Below, in pieces: positions 41,818-52,232 of a stretch of DNA of 64,000 nucleotides. Every line of letters starts with the position of its first letter. Position 1 is the first letter of the stretch. The stretch is from Aquimarina spinulae (GTDB taxonomy: Bacteria > Bacteroidota > Bacteroidia > Flavobacteriales > Flavobacteriaceae). The translations under genes and the position numbers were made by a program. The notes beneath the pieces were generated by a model, which worked only from the letters and a program-made list of their open reading frames with translations, had not been told where the DNA came from and searched no databases. The stretch spans positions 2,469,501-2,533,500 of the forward strand of contig NZ_CALSBP010000002.1 of NCBI RefSeq assembly GCF_943373825.1. The letters run 5' to 3'.

Positions 41818-43509
41818 CATAATTTGTTGCTGTTGTCTATATTCTTTGGGAGAGATTCCTGTATGTTTTTTAAATGCAGAGTAAAAAGGTGATTTCGAAT
41901 TAAACCCACATTCCATAGCAATACCAAGTACGGTATAGTTATCATAATCAGGATCTTTTAGCTTAGATTTCACTTCTTCGATTCTATAACTATTTATGTA
42001 ATCTGAAAAGTTGGAGCCTCCTAGTTTATTGATTAATTGGGAAAGATAGTTACTGCTTATTTGTAGTCTTTTTGAAATATTTTCTAACCCTAAATTAGGA
42101 TCAATATAAATCTTTTCTTCTTTCATTAAAAAATCCAGCTCCTTAAAATAGGCATTGTCATTTGTAATATTGGTAAGGGTTACCGTATTGGTATTGATTT
42201 GAGAAAGTTTTATTTCAGTTAATTTAGCTATCAATAGAAATAATGCAATATGATGGGGTTTAAAATATGCTTTCTCGTCGTGTTCGGCATCCAAAACTCC
42301 TACTACCTTCTCTTTTATAAATATAGGAACAGAAAGCTTTGATCTTCCTGCTATATCATTCTTGTTGCCTCTTATGATTATACTTAAATTTTCTATACAT
42401 TGATATTTCCCTAATTGTACTACTTTACCCAAGATTCCTTCTCTGATTGGGATAGGTATTTGTTTTTTTCTTTTTGTGATTTCACAATTGTTTTTGCTAC
42501 TATATGTTGCTTTGGGAATTAACGTCTTATTTTCTTTACATACCATATAGATATTACATTCCTGTAACTGTAATTGAGAAATACAATTCTCTACAATATC
42601 TAATAAAACATCATCTCTCTTATTTTTATCAAACAAAGAAGTAGCAAAATAACTTAATATTCCTGTAATAGATATGGGATTAGAGTGTACTAATTGAAGT
42701 TCTCTTTCTGAGAAAACATGATCTAGTCCTGATAGCTGAAAATTAGTAATCTTTTTCTGTATTGGGTCTTCTAAATTAGTAACGCTACCCGATACTTTGT
42801 TTAAATGTTTAATTCCCAAAAAGAGAAAAACATAGCAAAAAATCATATATAGCATCCAAATCGGATAATATGCAGAATGCCCCGTTATCTCTTCTTTAAT
42901 AAAAAACAAAGTAATAGTAAGCATCCATAACACCGATAGGATCACTAATGCAACAAAAATATTCTTTATCCATTTTGTTTTTTTTCTAACATAAACAAAA
43001 GATAATCTCCCCAAAGAATTCTCATACCTCTGTATAATACGATAATTCCATATGGAAAGCATAAAACAAAAAATAACGGTGAAATTTTCATCTATTTCAT
43101 TAAGGAGAAAGGAAACTGTACTTTTTGAAAAAATAGAATAATCTATCAGAATATTAATCTTTATTAAGGTATATACAACAAAAAATATTGTAAACGGAAT
43201 TAAGAGAAAGCGTTGATACCTTTTATATATTTCCTCTTTTTCAAGATAATAACATGTAAATGCAGTAAAAAAAACAGGTGACAAAAATTCGAATGGAGTA
43301 TACAGTATAAGAATCCAGGGGTATAACTTGGTAATTCTAAAATCTATTAATAGTATTTGAATGATTACCAAATTGGCAGTAATCAAGAAGTAATAAAAAA
43401 ACTTAAATGTCCTTTCTTTTTTTTTGCAACAACATAATTTAAGAACTGCAAAAATTACAATACCCAGACACCCTATAAGCAAAATAATATTGTATGGGTT
43501 TATTTTCAT
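41812..43509 (-). CDS. Polytopic-membrane GAF-AraC transcription regulator
   Basis: The 565-residue protein has six or seven transmembrane helices (about 1-245), then a GAF domain (about 275-440; GILSYFATSLFDKNKRDDVL to VGVLDAEHDEKAYF). A C-terminal AraC HTH (about 450-560) follows, with GFNSKSPFYSAFKKHTGISPKEYR. GAF and HTH are close paralogues of those at 30262, but the N-terminal membrane module is longer. Its stop codon lies inside operator copy D, a likely own binding site. The -7 element ends only 9 nt before the ATG, so the transcript may be almost leaderless. Confidence 0.88.
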   Translation of the reverse strand: MKINPYNIILLIGCLGIVIFAVLKLCCCKKKERTFKFFYYFLITANLVIIQILLIDFRITKLYPWILILYTPFEFLSPVFFTAFTCYYLEKEEIYKRYQRFLLIPFTIFFVVYTLIKINILIDYSIFSKSTVSFLLNEIDENFTVIFCFMLSIWNYRIIQRYENSLGRLSFVYVRKKTKWIKNIFVALVILSVLWMLTITLFFIKEEITGHSAYYPIWMLYMIFCYVFLFLGIKHLNKVSGSVTNLEDPIQKKITNFQLSGLDHVFSERELQLVHSNPISITGILSYFATSLFDKNKRDDVLLDIVENCISQLQLQECNIYMVCKENKTLIPKATYSSKNNCEITKRKKQIPIPIREGILGKVVQLGKYQCIENLSIIIRGNKNDIAGRSKLSVPIFIKEKVVGVLDAEHDEKAYFKPHHIALFLLIAKLTEIKLSQINTNTVTLTNITNDNAYFKELDFLMKEEKIYIDPNLGLENISKRLQISSNYLSQLINKLGGSNFSDYINSYRIEEVKSKLKDPDYDNYTVLGIAMECGFNSKSPFYSAFKKHTGISPKEYRQQQQIMS

Positions 43510-44086
43510 TGATTACGCAAATGTATTCCTAATCTACACTATCTATAACGTTTAATAACGCACAGACCCCACCCTATATTTCAGGTTATTTTTATGGTTT
43601 ATTATAAAATTATATTAATATGAAGGAGTTTCTTGTTAATATATCATAAAATACTTACTAAATTTAAAATTACCTCCTTTTTACACTCTTACTACACTGA
43701 ATAATATTCTGTTTTTGATAAAAAAACACGATGCCATTCGAATTGTTTTCATTTTATGAAAAATAAAGCAGTCTTATTGAATAATTATCAAAATTTATCT
43801 ACAAAATTTGAAATATCAACATTTAATTCTTTTTGATGATGTTAGACTGAATATAGGGAAAACAAGTACTTAACAACATTACTGAAAATATAATATAACG
43901 GTAGACACATCTATATCGATAGATATGTCAAGCTCGGCCTATACGAAAAAACAGAGCATGTAATCAATATTAATACAAACTTAAAACAACACTTTATGGA
44001 ATAAAATCAAACTCTACGAAGTATTAGAGTAAACTTCTCAAACAAGGGGAAAAGAACAACAAAATCAATTTTTAGAAAAACGAATT
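43510..44086. other. 577-nt AT-rich gap upstream of the SusC gene
   Basis: Between divergent AraC and SusC genes I see the AraC -7 element at the left end and no credible gene. A 26-codon frame at 43756 (ATG to TGA 43836) is open but has no GG leader and is probably chance. The SusC leader is not resolved; no clear TAnnTTTG is seen close to its ATG. Confidence 0.5.
43518..43525 (-). promoter_or_regulatory. -7 element of the GAF-AraC gene at 41812
   Basis: The minus strand reads TACATTTG, a full match to TAnnTTTG. The predicted transcription start is near 43511, close to the ATG at 43509. No good -33 TTTG is present. Confidence 0.5.
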
Positions 44087-47000
44087 ATGAATAAAAAAAT
44101 CAATACTTATTTTTTGAATTCAGCAGAAATTATTAAAAATCAATCACTTACAATCGCAACAATTTTTATGTTATGTTTATCTGTGGGGCTGTTTAATGTA
44201 TATGGAAATACTTACAAAGCACATAAAATTGAGGATGTTCTGCAAGAAAGAGAAATAAAAGGAAAAATAACAGATGATAGTGGTATACCACTACCTGGAG
44301 TAGCAGTAATCATTAAAGGATCAGACCAGGGTACTCAAACAGATTTCGATGGAAACTATATTATTAATGCCAAAGCTGGTGAGGTATTGATGTTTTCTTA
44401 TATCGGAATGAAAACAGAAGAGAGAATAATCGATGCCATATCAGACACTATCAATATTGAAATGGTATCAGATACCGAAGAACTTGAAGAAATCGTTGTA
44501 CTTGGGTATACCACAAGAGGTAAAAATGAAATTACCGGTAGTACAGTGCAAGTCGTTGCCGATGAAATTAATAATGTACCAGTACTAACTGTAGATCAAG
44601 CGTTGCAAGGTAAAGTAGCTGGTTTAAATATAGCTTCTTCTTCGGGAACACCTGGATCAACACAACAAATCAGAATTCGAGGAGTAGGTTCTATTACTTC
44701 ATCTAATGCACCGCTTTTTGTAATCGATGGTGTGCCAATGGTTAACTATAATACTTCAGGTAGTGACTCTGCCAGTTCTTTGAGCTCTCTATCCAGTATT
44801 AATAGCCGAGATGTAGAAAGTATTACTGTTCTTAAGGATGCTTCTGCAACAGCCGCTTACGGGGCAAGAGGATCTAACGGGGTTATCGTAATCACTACGA
44901 AGAATGGTAGAAAAAATAGAAAGACAACCTTTAATTTTACTTCTACTTATGGATATCAGGAACAAGCAGTAAAGGGCCCAAAAATGTTAACCGCAGCACA
45001 GCGAGAAGAACTTTTTTATGACGCTGTATTTAATTCCTATGGAGAAACGTATAGTATAGACAGATCAGAAGCCAAAGAGCTTTATGAGCGGTTTCCTGGG
45101 TTCTGGGGTACTTCATATACTGATTGGAACGCAAATGGAAGACCCGAAGCAGACTGGCAGGAAATTGTTAAGACTCCTAATCCTACTTTACAAACATTTG
45201 ATTTCTCTGCCACAGGAGGTAGTGAAACTTCTACTTTCTATACTTCTTTAGGATATAATAAAACCGAAGGTGTTGTTAAAGGAACAGATTACGAAAGAAT
45301 CACCGCAAAATTTAACTTTTCGAAAGATATGACCAATTCACTAAAATTTACAAATAATCTTAGTGTTTCTAATATCGATCAAAATGGATTGTTTGAACAG
45401 GGAGCATTTTTTGCAAGTGGACTTTCTGCTCAGTTCTTTGTACCACCAACACTACCAGCATATAATGCAGACGGGACCCTGAATCTTACTGATTTTGGAA
45501 GCACGACCAACTATTTTAATTATCTTTATTTAATAGAGAATGACATCATTAATAATGATGTTACTCGCGCAATGAATAGTAGTACTTTAGAATGGAAAAT
45601 TCTAAAAGGCTTAAAATTTAAAACCAATTTCAGTATTGATTATAATTTAGCCAACTACAAAAATTTTTCTAATAGAGTTCATGGAGGTGCTGTAGAAGAA
45701 GGTGGTAGTTCTTATGCTTCTACCAGTCGTAATTTTAATTGGGTAACTCAAAATTCTTTAAATTATAAAACCAGCCTGGACAGACATAATTTTGATATTA
45801 CTATACTACAGGAGTTTCAAAAAAATAAATTCAACTTCATAAGTGCCCAAGGTGAAAAATTTCCAAAAGATGAATTAACCTTTGTAGATGAAGCCAGTAT
45901 TAATTTCGAAGCTAGTACTTCTTTTAGCGATTGGAAGAACCTTTCCTATCTAGGAATGTTAAACTATAATTTTGACGATAAGTACATACTAGACGCTACT
46001 TATCGAAGAGAAGCTTCTTCACGTTTTTCACCAGATCAACGTTTTGGTGACTTCTGGTCTGTAGGTGCAGCATGGAATATTACTTCAGAAGAATTTTTAT
46101 ACGACAGTACTTTGTTTAGTAATTTAAGATTAAGAGCTTCTTATGGAACCAGTGGTAGTGCAGGAGTGGATATTAATGAGTATCAATCCCTTTTGGCTTA
46201 CGATGCAGATTATAATGCTAATCCTGGGATATACCCAATAGGATATGGAAACGAATTCTTATCCTGGGAAAAAAATAACACACTAGATGTAGGTATCGAC
46301 TTTGGTCTTTTTGATGATAAAATATCTGGATCTGTTGCCTATTACAACAAAAAGACCTTCGATATCCTACAAGAAGTAGGGCTATCCCGAACTACAGGAT
46401 TTGCAAATGTTAACAGAAATATTGGAGAAGTTGTAAATACAGGTGTTGAAATAGAACTAAACTATAATATAATAAGCGGACAGGATTTTAACTGGAGTAT
46501 TTTCGGAAACATAGCTACTGTAAATAACGAAGTGAAAAAACTAGCAAAAGATGCTTCTGGAAACGATATTGTAATTACCACAGGAACACGAAGAGTAGAA
46601 GTAGGACACCCAATATATGAGTGGTATATGAGAAAATGGGCAGGAGTAGATCCAGAAAATGGTGATCCTTTATGGTATATTAATGGAGTAGATGGTGAAA
46701 CTACAAATGATTTTAATGAAGCCGAAGTAGCTTTTCAAGGGAGTAGTGCTATACCAACCTATAGTGGTGGTTTTGGAACTCATATAGATTATAAAGGGTT
46801 CTTTATGGACGCCAATCTATATTTTACAGGAGGTAACAAAGTATATGAAAGTTGGGCGCTATATACCAAAAGTAATGGGTTAAACAGTACCTTATATTTT
46901 AATGGTACCGAAGAGCTCTTACAAAGCTGGAAACAACCAGGTGATATTACAGATTATCCAGCTCTGCAATCAAATACAGGAGCAGGAAATCAATCTGCCT

Positions 47001-47257
47001 CAACTTCTACTCGATTCTTATATGATGGAGATTATATAAGACTAAGAGAATTGACCCTAGGATATAACCTTACTAATAGTACTTTAGAAACAATAGGTGT
47101 CGACGGAATCACATTTACTCTAAGAGGAACTAACCTATTTACCTGGGTAAAAGATGATCGATTAAAACACGATCCCGAAGTAAGAACCGATGGATTTACC
47201 AGATTAACTACGCCACCTGTAAAATCATTTGTATTTGGTGTTAACCTAAAATTTTAA
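44087..47257 (+). CDS. SusC/RagA-family TonB-linked outer membrane receptor
   Basis: The 1056-residue protein has a long signal sequence and a CarboxypepD_reg-like domain (about 57-135; GKITDDSGIPLPGVAV, TDFDGNY). The plug domain (about 140-270) has TVDQALQGKVAGLNI, RIRGVGSI and LFVIDGVP. A 22-stranded barrel ends in an aromatic residue (GVNLKF). It imports a large nutrient, usually an oligosaccharide or peptide, together with the lipoprotein encoded 3 nt downstream. No TonB box or ECF-sigma/anti-sigma pair is evident, so regulation is not shown by this region. Confidence 0.96.
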   Translation: MNKKINTYFLNSAEIIKNQSLTIATIFMLCLSVGLFNVYGNTYKAHKIEDVLQEREIKGKITDDSGIPLPGVAVIIKGSDQGTQTDFDGNYIINAKAGEVLMFSYIGMKTEERIIDAISDTINIEMVSDTEELEEIVVLGYTTRGKNEITGSTVQVVADEINNVPVLTVDQALQGKVAGLNIASSSGTPGSTQQIRIRGVGSITSSNAPLFVIDGVPMVNYNTSGSDSASSLSSLSSINSRDVESITVLKDASATAAYGARGSNGVIVITTKNGRKNRKTTFNFTSTYGYQEQAVKGPKMLTAAQREELFYDAVFNSYGETYSIDRSEAKELYERFPGFWGTSYTDWNANGRPEADWQEIVKTPNPTLQTFDFSATGGSETSTFYTSLGYNKTEGVVKGTDYERITAKFNFSKDMTNSLKFTNNLSVSNIDQNGLFEQGAFFASGLSAQFFVPPTLPAYNADGTLNLTDFGSTTNYFNYLYLIENDIINNDVTRAMNSSTLEWKILKGLKFKTNFSIDYNLANYKNFSNRVHGGAVEEGGSSYASTSRNFNWVTQNSLNYKTSLDRHNFDITILQEFQKNKFNFISAQGEKFPKDELTFVDEASINFEASTSFSDWKNLSYLGMLNYNFDDKYILDATYRREASSRFSPDQRFGDFWSVGAAWNITSEEFLYDSTLFSNLRLRASYGTSGSAGVDINEYQSLLAYDADYNANPGIYPIGYGNEFLSWEKNNTLDVGIDFGLFDDKISGSVAYYNKKTFDILQEVGLSRTTGFANVNRNIGEVVNTGVEIELNYNIISGQDFNWSIFGNIATVNNEVKKLAKDASGNDIVITTGTRRVEVGHPIYEWYMRKWAGVDPENGDPLWYINGVDGETTNDFNEAEVAFQGSSAIPTYSGGFGTHIDYKGFFMDANLYFTGGNKVYESWALYTKSNGLNSTLYFNGTEELLQSWKQPGDITDYPALQSNTGAGNQSASTSTRFLYDGDYIRLRELTLGYNLTNSTLETIGVDGITFTLRGTNLFTWVKDDRLKHDPEVRTDGFTRLTTPPVKSFVFGVNLKF

Positions 47258-47260
47258 ATC

Positions 47261-48631
47261 ATGACAAAAAAAATAATATACCTCGTATATAGTGCTTTGT
47301 TTATAGCATTAATATCTTCTTGTAGTAATGATGATTTAGAGCCTACTTTACTTCAAAATCAGAACTTAGAAGGTAATATTAGTACTGTAGAAGACTTATC
47401 TAATCTTTTAAATGGTACCTATAGTTGGATGACTCAATCTACCTATTACGGAAGAGACATTATCATATATGGAGAAGCAAGATCAGATAATGCATATTCT
47501 ACTGGTGAATCTGGTCGTTTTATTAGTGTAAGTGATATGAATATGACTGATGCCAATGGATATGCTTTAAATACCTGGTCTGTAATCTATACAACTATAT
47601 CTACAGCCAACATTGCTATTAACATAGAGGGTGTTAAAGGGGATTTGGAGCAAATTAATCACATTAAAGGACAAGCTCATGTAATAAGAGCACTAGGCCA
47701 TTTTGATTTGTTACGCTTATATGGTCAACAACATGTAGATAACGGGGGGCTAAGTGCCTTAGGAGTTCCTTATATTGATAAGTTTAAAGATGATAATGAT
47801 CTTCTCCCTAGTAGAAAAACGGTGGGGGAAGTAAAAAATTTAATCCTTGCAGATCTCGACAAAGCATCATCTTTAATGTCAGAGGCACTTAATGGTACAT
47901 CCAGCTATATAACTAGCTATGCTGCAAATGCAGTTAAAGCAAGAGTAGCATTGTATTTTGAAGAATATGAAACAGCCAGAGATGCAGCTAAGGCTATAAT
48001 CGATTCTGGGCAATTCTCTATATTAGATAGAGATTCGTATGTAGATAGTTGGTCTGTAGATAATGCTCCCAATTCTATTTTTGAATTAGCATTTGATAAT
48101 GTAGATAATCAAGGTATAAACGGCTTGGCAAATATCTATCGATTTGGGTATGCTGATATTGTAGCATATGACGATTTTGCTTCTATTTTTGATGCTGGAG
48201 ATATTAGAGGAGCTACCAGTATGATTAATACCGATGGAGATAAATTAAGAAATATAGGTAAATATCCTTCTCAATCTTTTGATGACAATGTTAGTCTAAT
48301 AAGATATGAAGAAATCATCTTAATTTATGCAGAAGCATTATTAGAAACAGGAGCTATAGGTAATGCTTTAACCTGGCTAAATATGATTCCTGATAATAGA
48401 GGAGCTAGTCTATATACAGAAGCAACCAAAGAAAATATTCTTTTAGAGAGAAGAAAAGAACTATGTTTTGAGGGGTTTAGGTTTGATGATTTAGCACGAA
48501 CAAAACAGAATATCCCAAAACTAAATGTAGTTTCTGAAGGACCCGTATATGGTAGCTATAATTATGCCTTTCCTATTCCTTTAGCCGAGCTAAATGCAAA
48601 CTCTAATATGATACCCAATAAAGGGTACTAA
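47261..48631 (+). CDS. SusD/RagB-family nutrient-binding lipoprotein
   Basis: The 456-residue outer-membrane lipoprotein has a lipobox LISSC (Cys about 21). The SusD fold shows as N-terminal TPR-like helices (WSVIYTTISTANIAIN, GHFDLLRLYGQ) and a C-terminal RagB region (LIRYEEIILIYAEALLETG, ILLERRKELCFEGFRFDDLAR). It forms the lid on the SusC receptor; the genes are 3 nt apart. There is no glycoside hydrolase next to it, so the substrate cannot be named. Confidence 0.95.
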   Translation: MTKKIIYLVYSALFIALISSCSNDDLEPTLLQNQNLEGNISTVEDLSNLLNGTYSWMTQSTYYGRDIIIYGEARSDNAYSTGESGRFISVSDMNMTDANGYALNTWSVIYTTISTANIAINIEGVKGDLEQINHIKGQAHVIRALGHFDLLRLYGQQHVDNGGLSALGVPYIDKFKDDNDLLPSRKTVGEVKNLILADLDKASSLMSEALNGTSSYITSYAANAVKARVALYFEEYETARDAAKAIIDSGQFSILDRDSYVDSWSVDNAPNSIFELAFDNVDNQGINGLANIYRFGYADIVAYDDFASIFDAGDIRGATSMINTDGDKLRNIGKYPSQSFDDNVSLIRYEEIILIYAEALLETGAIGNALTWLNMIPDNRGASLYTEATKENILLERRKELCFEGFRFDDLARTKQNIPKLNVVSEGPVYGSYNYAFPIPLAELNANSNMIPNKGY

Positions 48632-48670
48632 AGAAAATATGATTATTTTACATCATATGTTTGAATTGCT

Positions 48671-48702
48671 TAAACCCCATCAAAATATTTTGATGGGGTT
48701 TA
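48671..48702. terminator. Bidirectional terminator between SusD and BNR genes
   Basis: A perfect 32-nt palindrome TAAACCCCATCAAAAT|ATTTTGATGGGGTTTA. It serves the plus-strand SusC/D operon and the convergent gene at 48729. Confidence 0.85.
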
Positions 48703-48728
48703 TCAATATACGTTATTTGAGATCCCTT

Positions 48729-51581
48729 TTATTTAATTTCCCACAAAGCTTTTTCTGTTTGCTTCCCATCAGAAATTTCTATTGAATATCTTCCAGTAGG
48801 AAGGTAATATTTTCCATTTTTTCTTTTAGAAACTTCTTCATCAGGAAATTCTTTTTCGAGTATATTTTTTCCTTTTTCAGTAATCGTAAGGTCATATTCT
48901 GCATAATTAAGCCCCTTATCAGCTTTTGTAGAAAATTTCTGAAGTATTTTTCCTTCTTCGGTAGTAATTTTAATAGAGAAGTCTCCTGATTTTCCAGAAT
49001 AAAACTTGATAGTTGTTGTTGGTTTATATGGTGTAGACCATTTGCTCCACGAAACACCCCATCGATCTGACCACTGCATTGCAGGTACATCAAAAACATA
49101 AAGTCCTTTATTCATTACTTTATTATCAAGAAGTTGTACTGCTTCTATATTTGTTTTGTATATACTTCTACCGTGTGTTCCTAATAATAAATCATTAGCT
49201 TCTGGTTGGATTACAATATCATGAACCGCTACATTAGGTAATCCGTTAGAAAAAGCTTGCCAGCTTGCTCCCTTATCTAGTGAAACATAGGCACCATTAT
49301 CTGTTCCTATATATACTACGTTTTCATTTTTAGGATCTTCTTTAATCACATTTATTGCAGATACAGGCAAGCTGCTTCCTATGTTTTTCCAGCTCTGTCC
49401 ATAGTTTTCACTTAAATAGACATAAGGTTTAAAATCATCCCATCGATATCCATTTAATGTAACATAAACTCTTTCTTTTTTATGAGAAGAGGCAATTACT
49501 CTTGACACCCATAGATCTTTAGGAAAAGAATCCGAAATCTTACTCCAACTTCCTCCAGAATTTTTAGTTATATATACTAATCCATCATCACTACCTGTGT
49601 AGATCAGTCCAAATTGAAATATAGACTCGGCAATAGTAGTCAACGTTCCATAAGCAACATTTCCTTTTTTACCACCGTTCGTTAAATCATTAGATATGGC
49701 AGTCCAGTCATCACCCTGGTTCATAGATCTCATTAACTTATTACCTCCTAAATATAAAATGTCTTGATTGTGCGGCGATAGTAAAATTGGTGTTTGCCAA
49801 TTAAATCGATAAGGAGATTCTCCTAATTCATGTTTAGGTTGAATATAAGTTTGTTTATTTTTTGCACGATCTATTCTAAAATAATTACCAAACTGAAATC
49901 CAGTATATACAATATTTGCATCCCGATCATCAATCTGTACCTGCATACCATCACCCCCCATAATGCTTTCCCACGGGTAATGACCACTTTGATGCCAGGA
50001 GTCATCTTCTTTAGCATTATGTGCTCCTACCCAAACTCCGTTATCTTGCAATCCACCATACACATTATATGGTTTCTCATGATCAATATTAATTGCATAA
50101 AACTGTCCCACACTAGGTTGATTTGCTTTTATCCAGTGTTCTCCATCATCATAAGAGATATTTACCCCCCCATCATTACCATTTATCAAGTGCATAGGAT
50201 TTTTAGAATTAATCCACAATGAATGATGATCGGCATGAACATTTTTTCCATTAATATTGGTAAATGTTTTTCCGGCATCTTTAGATTTCAAAATAGGAAC
50301 TCCAGAAATGTATATATGATCCTTATTAGTAGGGCTTACCTGTATCTGAGCAAAATAATATCCATAGCTATAAAATAGATCATCTATATAATCTTTATGG
50401 GTTTTTGCCCAGGATTTCCCTCCATCATTAGTTCTGTATACTTCTGCTCCAATAACCGGAGTATCAAATAACATTGCATTAGCATTTTCGAGGTATTTGG
50501 CAAGATCTATTGGTTTTACTGTACCACTACGCACAAGTTGTTTTACATTATCTGCTCTGTATTTTTCCTGAAACCCATTGGTTTTTAAAAATGCATTTAG
50601 CTTTTTGTTTTCCAGTTTTAAAAAAGCTTCTGATGACATCGTTTTAAAATCCTCTTTGGTTAATCCCAAACCACTTTTTTTGGTTTCATTTTCCTTTCTT
50701 CTGTACTGGTTATCATGTACAGCATATACTGTGTTTTCATCAAAAACAGCAAGGCCAATTCGACCTACTCCTTCTCCTGTAGGAAAACCACTTCCTTCTA
50801 TAGATATTTTATTCCAGGTAGTTCCTGCATCAATACTTTTATAAATCCCTGACCCTAATCCATTTCCTTCAAAATTCCAGGCTTTACGATCTTTATCCCA
50901 TGCAGCTGCATACATAATACTAAAGTTTCCAGGTGCATATGCTAAATCAATAATGCCTGTTCGATCGTTAATAAACAACGTTTTTTTCCAAGTAGCCCCC
51001 CCATCTGTTGTTTTATAGACTCCCCGTTCTTGATTAGAAGAATATAAGTGTCCGGTTACTCCCACTACGACCTCATCTGGATTATTCGGATTAATAACGA
51101 TTCTACCTATATGATGTGAGTCGAGTAGTCCTACATTTTTCCATGTCTTACCATTATCTGTAGATTTTAGAATTCCTATCCCTGCATAGGATGACCTAGA
51201 CGAATTATTTTCACCGGTTCCTACCCAAATGATATTATTTTTCCAGTCTACTGCAATATCACCAACATTAATTGTCTCTGCAGCATCAAGAACAGGTTCA
51301 AAAGTAGTTCCATTATTTACGGTATGCCACAACCCTCCAGAAGCATATCCTACATAAAACTCTGTAGTATTTTCTGGATTTACATCAACATCTACTACAC
51401 GACCACTCATTACAGTTGGTCCAATATTTTTAAAAGGGACATGTTTCACTAAAGAAGACTTTTCCATTTGCTTTTTGTTCAGCAATCCTTTCTGTATCAA
51501 TTCTGCATTAGTAGCTGGTTGTTGAGAAAAAATAAAAGAAGAAAGAAAGAAGAAAAATAATGATGATGTAAATGTTTTCAT
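48729..51581 (-). CDS. Secreted BNR/sortilin-like repeat protein
   Basis: The 950-residue protein has a signal peptide (about 1-19). It is built of BNR/sortilin-type repeats with the pattern SxDxGxTWxxI (ILKSTDNGKTWKNVG, GVYKTTDGGATWKKT, GIYKSIDAGTTWNKI, VYLSENYGQSWKNI). It ends with a beta-rich tail of about 100 residues (TIKFYSGKSGDFSIKITTEEG). This layout matches large WD40/YVTN/BNR-like Bacteroidota proteins often called glycosyl hydrolases or sialidase-like, but no sialidase catalytic residues are evident. No type IX sorting domain is seen. It is convergent with the SusC/D operon. Confidence 0.85.
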   Translation of the reverse strand: MKTFTSSLFFFFLSSFIFSQQPATNAELIQKGLLNKKQMEKSSLVKHVPFKNIGPTVMSGRVVDVDVNPENTTEFYVGYASGGLWHTVNNGTTFEPVLDAAETINVGDIAVDWKNNIIWVGTGENNSSRSSYAGIGILKSTDNGKTWKNVGLLDSHHIGRIVINPNNPDEVVVGVTGHLYSSNQERGVYKTTDGGATWKKTLFINDRTGIIDLAYAPGNFSIMYAAAWDKDRKAWNFEGNGLGSGIYKSIDAGTTWNKISIEGSGFPTGEGVGRIGLAVFDENTVYAVHDNQYRRKENETKKSGLGLTKEDFKTMSSEAFLKLENKKLNAFLKTNGFQEKYRADNVKQLVRSGTVKPIDLAKYLENANAMLFDTPVIGAEVYRTNDGGKSWAKTHKDYIDDLFYSYGYYFAQIQVSPTNKDHIYISGVPILKSKDAGKTFTNINGKNVHADHHSLWINSKNPMHLINGNDGGVNISYDDGEHWIKANQPSVGQFYAINIDHEKPYNVYGGLQDNGVWVGAHNAKEDDSWHQSGHYPWESIMGGDGMQVQIDDRDANIVYTGFQFGNYFRIDRAKNKQTYIQPKHELGESPYRFNWQTPILLSPHNQDILYLGGNKLMRSMNQGDDWTAISNDLTNGGKKGNVAYGTLTTIAESIFQFGLIYTGSDDGLVYITKNSGGSWSKISDSFPKDLWVSRVIASSHKKERVYVTLNGYRWDDFKPYVYLSENYGQSWKNIGSSLPVSAINVIKEDPKNENVVYIGTDNGAYVSLDKGASWQAFSNGLPNVAVHDIVIQPEANDLLLGTHGRSIYKTNIEAVQLLDNKVMNKGLYVFDVPAMQWSDRWGVSWSKWSTPYKPTTTIKFYSGKSGDFSIKITTEEGKILQKFSTKADKGLNYAEYDLTITEKGKNILEKEFPDEEVSKRKNGKYYLPTGRYSIEISDGKQTEKALWEIK

Positions 51582-51766
51582 TTTGATGGGTGTTTAGTGC
51601 GCTGAAAGTAGATATTGTTATAACAAACTCAAAATTTTTAGATATTGTTTAACAATCCTTTCTTTTAAAACAATAATCACAAAGCACTAAGGATAGTGTT
51701 CTTTTTTTGTGTTTCTCGTAAATTTTTAGTTAATTTATTAAGTACTAATCAATTAAACACACAATC

Positions 51767-52048
51767 ATGGAAGAGTATTTACCATTAATTATTCAATTAA
51801 TCAGCGGGGCCGTTGGAGGAAATATCGCAGGCTCATTACTAAAAAATGTATCCTTAGGTAAAGTAGGGAATTCAATTCTAGGAATACTCGGAGGAGGTTT
51901 AGGTGGGTATTTGCTAAATTATCTGGGAATAGGTACTTCTGGCGGAATGGATTTGTCTGGGATACTAGGAAGCATTGCAGGTGGTGGTGTCGGAGGTGGT
52001 GTGTTAATGGCCATAATAGGTTTAATCAAAAATGCAATAAGCAAATAA
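51767..52048 (+). CDS. Small glycine-zipper membrane protein
   Basis: The 93-residue protein has three hydrophobic segments full of GG and GxxxG spacing (LISGAVGGNIAGSLL, ILGILGGGLGGYLLNYLGI, IAGGGVGGGVLMAIIGLI). I recognise the general class of small Gly-rich membrane proteins found in flavobacteria but no named function; helix packing or pore formation are both possible. It is monocistronic, with a terminator 46 nt after the stop. Confidence 0.7.
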   Translation: MEEYLPLIIQLISGAVGGNIAGSLLKNVSLGKVGNSILGILGGGLGGYLLNYLGIGTSGGMDLSGILGSIAGGGVGGGVLMAIIGLIKNAISK

Positions 52049-52093
52049 AAATACATTCATATTAACAAAAAAAGTAAGGTAAATTCAATATTT

Positions 52094-52130
52094 AAAAAAG
52101 GAACTCAAAATCTTATGAGTTCCTTTTTTT
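52094..52130 (+). terminator. Intrinsic terminator after the glycine-zipper gene
   Basis: AAAAAAGGAACTCA (52094-52107) pairs perfectly with TGAGTTCCTTTTTT (52116-52129), ending in T residues. Confidence 0.85.
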
Positions 52131-52232
52131 ATTACGCAAATAATAATCATATTTTTGAAGAAAATCAGTATTCTTAATCCTCGTTTGGTCTAGAGGGCTT
52201 ATGAGGTTTGTAATTAAACAACATATCATACA

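Noticed and set aside
43756..43836. 26-codon frame in the SusC upstream gap
   Set aside because: It starts with ATG and is Lys/Asn-rich, but it has no GG leader motif, no clear promoter and a chance-level length.
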